Of a DNA stretch of 64,000 bases, positions 12,841 through 24,282 are shown one piece after another; position 1 is the stretch's first letter, and every line of letters begins with the position of its first letter. Under the pieces are notes generated by a model. That model was not told the DNA's origin, did not search any database, and was given only the letters and a program-made list of their open reading frames with translations. Source of the stretch: Lunularia cruciata (lineage: Eukaryota > Streptophyta > Marchantiopsida > Lunulariales > Lunulariaceae); contig OX419761.1 in NCBI GenBank assembly GCA_948567375.1, positions 26,140,243 through 26,204,242 of the forward strand, read 5' to 3'. A program made the translations under genes and the position numbers.

Positions 12841-13555
12841 GGCACCCAATGCCACCCCTAAGTTTGAGTCCTTGGGACAGAAGTTTGAGCTGAATTTTTG
12901 GTGGGTTGTGCAGGTCATTCCATGTACAGAGTTTATGAGTTCATGGGACAAGGTCTCTTGCACAAGTTTGGTAAGAGGTAGGCAGTTTCAATTGACTGCA
13001 GATATTGTTAGAGATGCACTTGCCATGCCCAAGGGAGAACACCAAGACGGAGGACAGTTCCTTACACAACTATCTCAGACTGGTTTCCACAAAGGGACAG
13101 GGTTGCAAAAAGATATATTGCAAGGCAATGTGTATATCCTGCATTCAAAGCTTTCTCTAGTTGATGGGTGCACTAGTTGCACCCACTATTAGGCCCAAGA
13201 TTGTACATGGGCATTTGTACTCAACACCAAGACCAAGTTGAGGAGATTTGGTGTGGAGGATTATGATTGGGGAGAGTTAGCTTTTAGAGCTATCATTGTG
13301 GGTGGTGGGGAGTTTGCAAAGCGAAGTGATGAGTCCTAAGGGGCATAGGTTCAGAGTCACCTTCCTTGGACAGATACTCACGCATCTCTTTGTGAGAGAG
13401 GTTTCATTCCAGAGGAGGACGTGATGTACTTGAGTGATGGAGAGGAGGAGATTATACACGAGGGAGAGCATGGTGATGATCATGAGGATGTAGATAGCTC
13501 GGATGAGGATGAGACTACTGATGATGGGGAGGATGAGGGGGAGGATGAGGATTGA
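12839..13555 (+). pseudogene. Accessory transposon ORF with VRGR motif and acidic tail, interrupted
   Basis: The reading starts with FWWVVQVIPCTEFMSSWDK and then TSLVRGRQFQLTADIVRDAL followed by AMPKGE. This pattern recalls the N-terminal proteins of plant transposons (the 'putative plant transposon protein' type with an LVRGR block), a resemblance made from memory only. Further on, EDYDWGELAFRAIIVGGG is followed by an acidic stretch rich in Asp and Glu (about 13423-13553). The frame is not continuous, so the gene is broken. It lies between the two Harbinger genes and reads in the same direction as the next ORF, with which it may have formed one long protein. Function is unknown. Confidence 0.5.
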
Positions 13556-13592
13556 GGATGGTGAGTGATTGATTGATTAGGTTTGAGTTTTG

Positions 13593-13703
<111 letters not shown>

Positions 13704-14075
13704 CATATATTTGTATGTTGGAAAATATACAAAGTTCTTTTGTATATACCATTACCGGATTTAATAAATGAGTTCATTTAAGAAGCTTGAATTAATGAAC
13801 TTGTGAACTTGTATATTTGTATATTCAAATATGAAATTGTACTTGATAGATAACTAAATGTACCACTTGTGAACAGGTGTTCAACCGATTTGTGTTGAGA
13901 CACAACCCTTACCCTTTGTTGAGATAGCTCCTTTTCACTCTTCTTCCTCTTCACCACTTCCTCCATCTGCGGAGGGAGTTGGTGACCCCATGCATTTCAG
14001 AGTACCTTCACCTCCTTCATGTTCAGTTGACATCACTCGCATTTTAGATGATTGTGTTTGAGTGGCTGAGTGTAG

Positions 14076-15510
14076 AGAGAGAAATCTCCTTGAGCGTGAG
14101 AGTAGACTAGAGAGTGTAGAGGAGAGAGAGAGATTAGTGCTTGAGCATGAGAGTAGATTGGAAAGTGTAGAGGAGAGAGAAAGATTAATGCTAGAGTGAG
14201 AGAGACTCCTTTGTGAGTGAGAGGATTTACTTGCTGCAAAGGAGGAGAGACATCTGACCTTGCTTCCTTCTAAGATGGAGAGAGAGCAGAGATTAGGTGA
14301 CTTGGACATGGACATACTAGGTGCCGCTGCCATGGCGGAGGGTTACAAGCTCCAGTTACATAATCAGGCACAAGAGTTAGCATATGCTATAGAGAGGTGT
14401 GAGAGTGCACATGTTCAGGTAGAGGAGAGCGAGAGTAGTCTAGCTCAGATGAGAGCTCATGTAGAGGAAAGTGAGATTAGTCTAGCTCATTTGAAGGCTC
14501 ATGTGGCTTATCTTGGACCTAGACTACGTACTATTGCTCACGAGACCCATACTCGTCATGAGATGCAGACCTAGACTGATGCCACCCATGTGTTACCTCA
14601 TAGTGTGGCGACTCAAGGCACTCAAACTGAGTTTAAAGAGTGGATTTGTCTATCAGGAGAGTATATTCCACGTATCTTCTTCCTCGGCTTCCTACGGAAG
14701 AAGATTATTATTGTGGATGTTACTTGTATGTGTTCATTATGGATTCGTGGTGCTATCGGTTTCCGTGCATGGGTAAGTGGGATGACTATGCATGGTTGGT
14801 TCCCTCACACACAGTCCGGGCCTGTAGGGTGGGTGGCCCGTCCTGGTGTTTGCCATTTCATCCAGTTCTGTTTGCTACGCTTTGAGGTTATCTTGTGGAT
14901 AGATCTTACTCCAAATGGAGTGGAGTGGTTGCTACGGAGCATGTGGCAGTGGTCTGAACTCCCAGAGGGAGTTCACACCGGGTCTCGCCTCATGGCATGT
15001 TTTTGCTCTAGAGATATACAGCGAGATTCAAAGTTTAGAGGACTTAGAGTTAGATCATATGAGCATCTGACTTCATTAGGTTTACCTCTTCGTGATCTTT
15101 TGATCATAGAAAGTTATGCACTCTCTTATTATAGGAACCATCCACATGGTGCTATCCACCCTACCCACTTCCGTCCTTATAGGGTACATAGAGCATCATA
15201 CACTTTGTCATTTGACCCTTTGATGAGTGCTTTGGACAGATTTGTCCATGACGATAGGCTTGCTATTAGTTCGGCAGAAGAGGAGTGGACATCAGGTAGA
15301 TTGAGTTCTTATAGTTGTGACCCTTATCCTCTTCTTGCTAGTGGTATCAGGCATCGAGACTTGGATGAGAGCGAGTGGCCCCTATGGTGGTCATTGAGTC
15401 CATTTAGGATTCAACATCATGTATACCGTCGTAGACTTGAGGATGCAGTAGTAGCACTTAGACACCATAGTACATCTCCCTCTTCTTCTTCACCTCCTCG
15501 ACCTCCATAG
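14076..15510 (+). CDS. Unrecognised accessory ORF: coiled-coil front half plus a 300-residue conserved domain
   Basis: I do not recognise this family. The front part (14076-14573) is a Glu/Ser/Arg-rich coiled coil with a repeated VEESESSLAQMRAH unit of about 14 residues, also visible in degenerate form upstream. A TAG ends it at 14572. The main domain (14590-15510, 306 codons) has LSGEYIPRIFFLGFLRKKII, then RFEVILWIDLTPNGVEWLL, then SYEHLTSLGLPLRDLLIIES, then a Ser/Pro-rich end. Copy 2 at 43149-44407 keeps the same order and most residues. Conservation between copies suggests it was once selected as protein. It lies inside the Harbinger composite, converging on the Myb-like gene. It could be a structural or DNA-binding protein of a nested element; no catalytic motif was seen. 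Confidence 0.55.
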
Positions 15511-15769
15511 TCATAGGTTTAGGTTCTATTGGCTCCCCATTTATATACATATTATGTTCATTTCTCCCCATGTATAAATTTATGTTTTAGTTTACACTTG
15601 TGAACTCTCATATTCATATTGAACTCATATTATCATACTCATATTTATATCTCATATTGAACTCTCATTGTGGTCTAACTCTTGTATTTTCATGTGCTAA
15701 ATTTTGAATTGTGCCTTTTGTATCCAACGTGTCACCACCTTACAAATATGGGCACCATTTCCCTTTAAA

Positions 15770-16165
15770 CACATCACGAGCGGCCCTCAGCATCTACGCG
15801 TGCCAACGAGTGCTTCCGAGCGACTATGAGCCATGAATCCATGTCTGTCGAGCGCCGATGAGCGCCTACCTACTTCATGAGCTTTTTCCCAGTGTTGTCG
15901 AGTGCCACCTAGCAGCCGCAAGCATCAACTGGCACCTACTTAGTGGCCACCTAGCGGCACCCAGCGACCACAAGAGCCTACTAGCGCTCAATCCCTTCTA
16001 CAAGCGCCAACGAGCAGCTACAAGCGCCCACAAGCACCCTAAACAACTTGCTTGCCTTTATTTTTTTTTCCGTGTTGCATTGGATTGAGCGATGACAAGC
16101 TGTGATTAGCGGCAAGAGAGACTTTTGGGCGGCTATGAGTGTCAACTAGTGACATCTTGGGCTTA
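15770..16165. repeat. Degenerate GAGCGCC repeat array
   Basis: Many imperfect copies of a roughly ten-base motif (CTATGAGCGCC, CAACGAGTGC, CTAGCGGCACCCAGCG) follow the accessory ORF. They are in the orientation opposite to the similar motifs at 11280-11520. The same array follows the second copy of the ORF at 44600-44960. Confidence 0.7.
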
Positions 16166-16294
16166 TTGTGCAAGAAAGACATGACAGGAACGGAGTGGTA
16201 AAGACAACATCAAAAACAAAAACTTGTGAGGAACTGAATGGTAACAAGCTGCATCAGGCGGATACTAGAAACATTTATCAAGTTTCCATAACTC

Positions 16295-16320
16295 ATCTTT
16301 ATTATAATCATAATAAAGGT
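16295..16320. terminator. AT-rich palindrome after the Myb-like gene (copy 1)
   Basis: CTTTATTAT-aatc-ATAATAAAG is a near-perfect inverted repeat just past the 3' end of the minus-strand gene and next to the motif array. In copy 2 it is a perfect 26-bp palindrome (44989-45014). It may mark a transcript end or an old element border; the role is inferred. Confidence 0.4.
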
Positions 16321-16334
16321 TACATGGTGGTATA

Positions 16335-17639
16335 CTATTCACTATCAATAGAGTATGATGGACGTTGAACTTGAGTGAGCACTTTAAAATAGTACCTTAT
16401 TTCCTCAGGAGTTTTCCGTGCTTGTATGAGACTCATTTTGATTTCATGAGTGCGCTTTGATTCTAAACTCTTCTCCTTAAATTTGTGTTTGTCTGCCCTA
16501 GCTTTCCTTTTATCTGTGCTCAATTTTTTCTCTATTTCAATTTTCATCTTCTCTGTCTCTAATCTAACACGCTCTGCTTCCATTCTCATCATTGTTTTCT
16601 CTCTCTTCCTCATGTTGGTGGCTTCTAGTTCAGCTAGTAGTAACCTCTCTCTGGATTCTATACTATCTGCCTTTAACATGGTATTTTTTGCTAAATCATG
16701 AGACAATGACATACTAGGTGACAACTTGGGTACCTTACTTGCAGATATTCCACCTTTCCTCCTCTTTGAGTCATGTTCCCCTTCTTGGTCTGCACAATCG
16801 GATTTATCTCTTGTAGAAATTAAAGGCGGTGGTGGTGTAATGAAAGGCGAGTCCTTGGTCGGTGGAACAAATGGAGACTCATCCTCTGGTGATAGGATTC
16901 CATTCTCCATGCACTTGCTAAACTTTCCACCCCTTGGGTGTTTGCAACCAACTCAAGGCCCGAGTCAGGGAGCACCACCTCTGGAGGAGATGAGAATTGG
17001 GAGTACTCATGCGCACCTTCATGGACCTCCTCCTTGCCAGCCTCGCAAATCTCGCTTGAATTAGGATTACAATCTCCTAAACTTACCATTGCCGATGGAC
17101 TTATGTTTGCTCTGCTCCCAAACATAGCTTCCATTCTTGCAAAATGCGGGCACATTCCATTCAATTTATCTTCTATAGTTCTCCACCCTTTGCCATATTC
17201 CTTCTTGGTGAGACCTTCTCCTGTAGCCTTGTTCTTAAGCTCCCGAGTTTCTTTGTATCGTTTCATGTACCACAACCATTTCTTGTAAAGTTTGTCACCT
17301 GTCATAGAAGTAGGAAATCCGATACCCTCTCTAATCAAAAAGGTACCATGAAACTAAATGCAGGCAATTTCTGAATGGGCTTTTTGCAATTCCCACCATG
17401 AATTTGTGCAAAATGCTCGGGGTCCTCCAAATAATCCAGTATTTGGCTGTAATGGTGTGTTGCCATGCGAAATCATTCATCCTCCTTGGTTTTGCCAGGC
17501 ACAGAAGAAGCCATCCTCAACAAGTCTCCAAATTCCCTAATGGCTGTTGAGGTTGTAAATCCAAAGATGACTCTATAGGTCCCAGATCAGCGTTGATAAG
17601 GGAGTCTCCTACACTAAAATGTGGTACTTGATCTCCCAT
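16335..17639 (-). pseudogene. Harbinger second gene: Myb/trihelix-like DNA-binding protein with C-terminal coiled coil
   Basis: PIF/Harbinger transposons encode a SANT/Myb-like partner that helps the nuclease reach DNA, and this gene has the right position and shape. Reading from 17639 it starts MGDQVP. The trihelix-like part has KLYKKWLWYMKRYKETRELK, then KGWRTIEDKLNGMCPHFARM, then EAMFGSRANISP. A Pro/Ser-rich, acidic stretch and a basic KRRKGG patch follow. The end is a long charged coiled coil (EAERVRLETEKMKIEIEKKL) finishing near RYYFKVLTQVQ. The reading changes frame around 16820-16910 and elsewhere near the start, so this copy is broken. Copy 2 (45029-46338) keeps 333 codons open and shows the intact N-terminus. 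The Myb assignment rests on the pattern of Trp and basic residues, not on a search. Confidence 0.7.
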
Positions 17640-18111
17640 TGCAAAAAGTTTGTTGCACTCCTAATGTGAGAATCGTCGCACTCTAATCAATTTCTTGGTT
17701 GCCGCACGGCGGCGCTAATCATTTCCCACACCAATACAAAACTACAAAACCGTCGTTACTTGCATGACAACTTGCACATTTGCTCCAGAGGGTGGTGAAT
17801 TTCAGTTTACAAATTTGAATTGTTGGGCGTGGCCATTTTGGATCTTGAATACAAAACCAGATCATCAATACCTGACTAAATGATTACGTGGCCACCCTCT
17901 TGAGGAAACATGTCACTCTTTCTGACAATCATTTATTTAGTTACGGCATTTCAAAACATCCATATCATATGATTTGATTTTTATAAATGAATGCAATTTG
18001 CTAAATATATCCCTTAAATGAAGTTACAGGGCGTTCAGTTATTACACTCTCGTATCATTACAGAGTTCACTACAAATTATTATGAAGTTTGTTATTTATC
18101 CTGTATACATC

Positions 18112-18137
18112 CGTCAAACCTATTTCTGAAACCCCCT
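18112..18137 (-). repeat. Right terminal inverted repeat of Harbinger copy 1
   Basis: It reads CTATTTCTGAAACCCCCT on the + strand, the exact complement of the left end, and is followed by the AAT target duplication. Confidence 0.88.
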
Positions 18138-18140
18138 AAT

Positions 18141-18745
18141 GTTGAATTTTAATCCGTAAACTCAAACTACGCTCCTGTAGTATCTGTTTGGCCCATCCTA
18201 CCTTACCCAGCCCTAGACTTCAGGACAATTGGTTCACTATCCAACATCGTCACTCATAAACTATACTGGTGAGGCCTCCTGTAGACCCTCTGCCCGAAAA
18301 ATATCAAGCTTCGATCCAGTTTCATTTTCCTCCGGACGGGGACGCTTTACGTGGACCCCTGCATTGCCTGTAGTTTAGGGGTATCCGACCATGTCGGATA
18401 CAGAAGCGACCTTTCCAACAGACGCTGGACCCATAAGCGAATTTCTCCTGCTACATATCAAGAGGCTTCTTGCCCAAAAGTCTTTCTTCAGATAAGAGAG
18501 GTGCAGCCTGAATTTCAGATCCTCAGGGGCTTTAAGCTTGCTTTTGCTCGGCGTGCTCATCATGTCACTATTCCTAAAAGTCCACGGATTATGGCTGCTT
18601 CTTGCTTGATGCCCATCTTATCATGTGATGGTGCATTGAACTTTACGTTCGTACCTCTCCTCGAGTACGAGTTTCAAAACTAATGCCGTTTCCTCGATTG
18701 TTGGCCCCGTCCAAATTTCGGCTGAGATCTCTGGTTCTCTTTCCC
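18141..18745. other. Between Harbinger and copia elements; no gene recognised
   Basis: A 110-codon frame (18351-18683, +) includes LQIREVQPEFQILRGFKLAF but matches nothing I know, and no flanking exons are evident. It could be a fragment of a host gene. Confidence 0.4.
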
Positions 18746-19205
18746 GACTTTGTTCAACACCAACCGTGGCCTCCATCGCCTCCTCTGAGTACGAGAACAT
18801 TCTATTAGAGGTTTATAATTTTTCCATGTGCCCAGTGTTATGTTTCGTTTGTTATTAGTGACTTGATTGATTATTGAAGACTATAACCATCAAGAGCAAA
18901 CGTGAATGATGAGACAGCAAGGTGCGGGACAGTCCTTAATCTGGATATATTCAATCACTACTTTAGTAAAGTAGTGACTTTGTTCAACACCAACCGTGGC
19001 CTCCATCGCCCCCTCTGAGTACGAGAACATTCTATTAGAGGTATATAATTTTTTCATGTGCCCTGTGTTATGTTTCATTTGTTATTAGTGACTTGATTGA
19101 TTATTGACTATAACCATCAAGAGCAAACGTGAATGATGAGACAGCAAGGTGCCGGACAGTCCTTAATCTGGATATATTCACTACTTTGGTAAAGTATTAA
19201 AGTGA
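18746..19205. repeat. 230-bp tandem duplication spanning the left border of the copia element
   Basis: Two copies start at GACTTTGTTCAACACCAACC (18746 and 18976). Each holds about 90 bases of flank and the first 140 bases of the 5' LTR. They differ at only a few positions, so the duplication came after the element had inserted. Confidence 0.85.
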
Positions 19206-19476
19206 CTAGATACCTTGAGTGGTCAATATTCAGGAAGTCCCGCAAGTCAGGAGTTCAGCCAGCCAAATGACATGGATGAGGAATTATCCCTGTTTGTTTG
19301 TTTATATATACATATGCAGCGAGTAATAAAGTGTTGGGGTGAGCCTGTTTCAGCCGTGGAGGTAGCATCCGGAACAAGAAGTGAACCACGTTATTTATTG
19401 TTGTCCTTACATTATTTGCTTAATGGGGTTTATGATGTGCTAATGGGACAGGTCCTCAGGACTGTGATTTATAACA
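19066..19476 (+). repeat. 5' LTR of the copia fossil
   Basis: It starts TGTTATGTTT and ends TTATAACA just before the primer-binding site. It aligns along its length with the 3' LTR, with small gaps. Confidence 0.8.
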
Positions 19477-22400
19477 ATTGGTATAAGGGCTAAGCTGGTC
19501 CTGAAAATGGTCTTGAGATATGAAGATGCAGTGAAGTGGGTCCAGAAGCAATCCTACATAAAAGAAATGGCAAGGGTGATATCCATATCAAATGCTAAAT
19601 TTGAGATGGAGAAGTTTGATGGAAAAGACAATTTTGGACTTTGGCAACAGAAGATGAAGGACTTTCTTGTCCAACAAGGACTGCATGGAGCACTAAGAAT
19701 AGACACAAGGATAAAATTTTAGTGTTTAGGGATTTAGGTTAGATCTAGGTTTAGATTTTGGGATTTAGACTTGAGGATAAAAGTTATGAGGATGGGGAAG
19801 ATGAAGATGCAGATCTCAGAGCTATTTGGTTGAGCCTTATTGATGAAGTGCTATACAATGTTATGAATGAGGATCTGCACCAAAACTATAGGCCAAACTA
19901 GAGAATCTTTATATGACCAAGTCGTTGACAAATAGAATGGAACTTAAAAAGAAGTTGTATATGTTGCGGATGAAGGAAGTCCAAAGTATTATGGAGCACC
20001 TCAATGTTTTCAACAAAATCATTTGTGAGTTGATGAGCATAGAGGTTAAGTAAGAAGAGGAGGATAAGGCTTTGCTGTTATGGACTTCATTTTCTCCATC
20101 ATATGAGCATCTGGTCACAACTCTTCTATATGGGAAGGAGGATATAAAATTTAAGGAGGTCACTTCAGCATTATTGTCTAATGAGATGCAAAAAAGACAC
20201 AACTAAGAAAAGAAAAATCCAAAGGCTCTATTTCTCAGAGGAAAGACAAGAGAGAGATCAGATCAAGAGTAAATCAAGATCCAAGTCTAGAACTGGAGGT
20301 TTCAAATGCAAATGCTAGATTTGTGGAAAGGTTGTACATTTTAAGAAGGATTGTAATAACATCCTTCTTCAAATAGGCTTGAGTAACAACCTGTAACAAC
20401 AACAGGCTTGAGTCCAACAAATACATGGTCAACTTTCAGATCAAGCAAGTATTGTTGATTCATCTGATTTTGTGGAAGATGTTCTATGTGTTACCCAAGA
20501 CAAATATCAATTTGAGGAGTCATGGATATTGGACTCAGGTTGCTCTTACCATATGTGTCTAAATAAGGAGTGGTTTCATGAGTACAAACCACTCAATGGA
20601 GGATCTGTAATAATGGGGAACAACATGGCTTGTAAAGGCATTGGCATTGGTACAATACACATTAAGATGTTTGATGGTGTTTTATGGACTCTCTCTGATG
20701 TGAGGCATGTTCCTGAGTTAAGGAAGAATTTGATATCCCTATGCAGTTTGGACTCAAGTAGTTGGATGTGGGGAGCAGAAAATGGAACACTCAAGGTATC
20801 AAAAAGAGCATTGGTTGTAATTAAGAGCAAGAAGACACCAAATCTTTATGAACTGTTGGAGATACCATCACCAAAAGAGTGGCCAGTACTATTTCTGAAA
20901 AAGAAGATCCCAAAGATCTCACTCACTTAGGCCACCTATGTTTGGGTCATACGAGTGAAAGAGGTTTGAGTGAATTGTCCAAGCAACAACTTCTAAAGGG
21001 CATTAAAAGTTGGAAGTTAAAATTGTGTGAGCAGTGTGTAATAAGAAAGCAAGGGTGGGTAAGCTTTTCCACAGGAGTTCAATGCACAAAGGGAATTGTA
21101 GACTATGTGCATTTTGATGTTTGGGGCACTCCACCCATAGCTTCAACATCTAGAGCATTATATTTTATATCTTTGGTTGATGATTACTCTTGAGAGTATG
21201 AGTCTACACCATGAAGCAAAAATCAGAGGTTTTCTCTATCTTTAAACAATGTAAGGTGATGATGGAGAAAAAAACTAGAAGGAAATTACATTTTTTGAGA
21301 TCTGAGAATGGTGGAGAATACAAATCTAAAGAGTTTGATAGATATGGTAAGAGTGAAGAGATAATTCATTACTTTACCATACCGAGTACTCCTCAACAAA
21401 ATGGCATGGTTTAGTGGATAAATTGGAGAAAGCAAGAAGTATGTTAAGCAATGCAAGATTGGAGAAGATTTTTTGGGTAAAAGCTGTAAATATAGCTTGT
21501 CATTTGGTAAAAATTTCTCCCTCTATTGCTGTTGAATGTAAGACACCTATGGAAAAATGGATAGATTGGCATATTGATTACTCTTCACTTAGAGTATTTG
21601 GATGCATAGTTTATGTTCATATTCAACAAGAACAAAAAAATAAAGTTAGATCCCAAATCTAGAAAATGTATATTCTTGGGATATGAGAATAATACAAAGG
21701 GATATAGATTATGTGATCCAAAACAATGTTGCCTTGTTGTGAGTAGGGATGTAGTTTTTGATGAGACTAGTATGATGGAGACAATTACTATAACGGAAGA
21801 AAAGAAAAGAAAATTCAGTCAGATTTTGTGAAGATAGATATTGATCTTGGAGTGAAGACATCTCAACTCTTGTAGATCTATCAAGGGAACCATTAGAAGA
21901 GCAAAGTGAAGAAGTGATTCATGAACATAAGTATCCAAATAGGGATAGAAGGCACCCAAAGAGATTTGATGATTCATTTGTAGCTTATGCTCTTCTTATG
22001 GAGAATGGTGAACCTTCTTCATATAAAGAGGCAATGCAAGATCAAGAGTGTAAAAAATGGCATTGTGCAATGGAAGAGGAGATGATGTTTTTGCCAAAAT
22101 CCAAACTTGGAGACTTGAAAAATTGCCTATGGGAAAGAAGCCAATTGGTTGCATATGGATATTTTGGAGGAAGGAAGGATTTCCAAAATCAGGTGTGGAT
22201 CTATACAAGCAAGGCTTGTAGCAAAGGGTTATAGCCAAAAAGAAGGTATTGAATTCAATGAAAATTTTTCACTAATGGCAAAAATCTCTCCATGCATGGT
22301 TGGCAATAGTTGCAGTACATAACTTTGGAGTTGGAGCAACTAGATGTTACAACTGCTTCTTTACATGGAGAATTGGAGAAGGAGATGTGCTTGCATCAAC

Positions 22401-23606
22401 CTGAAGGTTTTGTGATACCAAGGAATGAGAACCTAGTTTGCAGGTTACATAAGTCTTTATATGGACTAAAGCAAAGTCTAAGACTTTGGTACATGAAATT
22501 TGATACTTTCATGTTGAAGCATGGATATAACAAAAGTCAGTTAGATTTTTTTCTATACCTCAAGATGCTACATGGACCTAGAGTAATTGATTTAATCATC
22601 TTGGTATTATATGTGGATGATATGTTGATTGCCATTGAGGATATGGTTGAGGTGTAGAAATTGAAAGCACAACGTGGTAAGGAGTTCTATATGAAGAATT
22701 TTGGTTCTTTAAAAAGGGTGCTTGGGATTGAAATCCACTAGGACAAGAGCAAGGGAAAGTTGTGGATATCTCAAAGGAGATATTTGGAAAAATTACTTGC
22801 TTGTTTTGGCATGGAGAATGCAAAACCAATGAGCACTCCAAGGGCAAATCATTTCAGGGTATCATTGGAGCAATTCCATCAAATGAGGAGAGAATAGTAA
22901 TGTCAAATGTTCCTTATGCTAGTGCTGTTTGCAGTTTAATGCATGCTATGGTCTTCACTAGACCAAACTTCTCATATGCTGTGAGTATGGCGAGTAGATA
23001 CATGGCAAATCTAGTGAAACAACATTGGGAAGTTGTGGGGTGGATAATTTGTTACTTGAAATGGACTTTAGATATTGGCATTGTCTTTGATGTGGAGAAG
23101 GATAAAGAAGGAGGAATTATAAGGTATGTAGATTCTGATTTTGTAGGAGACTTGGATAAGAGAAGGTTTACATAGGATTAATTTTTACACTTATTGGTGG
23201 TGCAATAAGTTGGAAGTCTACTCTACAATCTCTTGTTGCTCTTTCAACTACAGAGGCAGAATATATGGCAACAACTAAGGCTGCCAAAGAGGCAATATGG
23301 CTACAAAGATTAGCCAAGGATGCAAGACTCCCTAGCATGAAGTCTAGAATTTTTTATAATAGCCAAAGAGCTATTCACTTTTGCCAAGAACCAAGTATCA
23401 AAGACAAAGCATACTGATGTGAGACATCATTTTATCAAAGAAGCGGTGACAAATGATGAGATCTGTTTGCAAAAGATCTGAACAGAGGTAAACACAGCGG
23501 ATATGTTGCCTAAACTTGTTCCTGTTGAGAAGTTCAAGTTATGCGTGCTCAACATTCAATGTTGCTCTTCGGGATGATATGGTTAATACAAGCAAAAGGT
23601 GGAGAT

Positions 23607-23961
23607 TGTTATGTTGTGCTTGTTATTAGTGACTTGACCGATTATTGAAGTCTATGACAATCAAGAGAAAACGTGAATGATGAAACAGCAAGGTGGGGAC
23701 AGGCCCTTATATAGATATTCAGTCATGACTATAACCAAATATTAAAGTGACTAGGTACCTTGAGTGGTCAATATACCGCAAGTCAACATTCAGGAGTTCA
23801 ACCAAATAAGAGTGAGGAATATATGTATGCATCGAGTAACAAAATGTTGGGGTGAGCCGTGGAGGTAGTGAACCACTTTATTTACTGTTGTCCTTACATT
23901 ATTTGCTTAACGGGGTTTATGATACGCTATTGTGAGTGGTCCTCAAGACGGTGTTTTTAAC
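23607..23961 (+). repeat. 3' LTR of the copia fossil
   Basis: It starts TGTTATGTTG right after the purine tract, shares AGTGACTAGGTACCTTGAGT with the 5' LTR almost exactly, and ends near TTTTTAAC. Confidence 0.8.
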
Positions 23962-24073
23962 GTACATAAGCTTTCCGTAATCATATGTACATGTTTCACT
24001 TGAATATGCAATCTTGACGTTTTACGTTTACAAAGCATAAAAATATCGCTTTTAGGAGACGTTCGTATTTCCC

Positions 24074-24282
24074 ATGAAGTTCAAGATAGATCGTACCGTT
24101 TAATAACAAAGGCGACCGCGTAGAAAAAACAATGGGAAGACCCCATCAAACCAATGAAGTTAAAGATAGATCGTAACGTTTAATAACAAGGCGACCGCGT
24201 AGAAAAAACAAAGAATGGGAAGACCCCATCAAACCGTACAAGGGAAAGACAAAAAGGGTAAAATGGGGCTAAGCCCCAATGT
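24074..24282 (-). repeat. Two tandem LINE-A 3'-tail fragments in an 80-bp duplication
   Basis: GCGACCGCGTAGAAAAAACA, followed by the GGGAAGACCCCATCAAACC block, occurs at 24112 and again at 24191. The units begin with ATGAAGTTNAAGATAGATCG at 24074 and 24154. The second fragment runs on to GGGGCTAAGCCCC (about 24265-24277), the start of the LINE-A 3' tail. This is a severely 5'-truncated insertion that was later tandemly duplicated. Confidence 0.8.

Larger units (their letters stand above)
19066..23961 (+). mobile_element. Ty1/copia LTR retrotransposon fossil, about 4.9 kb
   Basis: LTRs lie at 19066-19476 and 23607-23961, beginning TGTTATG and sharing ACCTTGAGTGGTCAATAT. A primer-binding site resembling the initiator tRNA-Met complement (TTGGTATAAGGGC) follows the first LTR, and a purine tract AAAGGTGGAGAT precedes the second. 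In copia order there are a gag part with a zinc knuckle (about 19530-20370), protease (WILDSGCSYHM, near 20525), integrase (about 20940-21700), reverse transcriptase (YVDDML near 22610) and RNase H with TTEAEYMA (near 23250). The element is broken, with on the order of ten or more breaks. The LTRs have diverged visibly, with small length changes, so the insertion is old. Confidence 0.92.
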
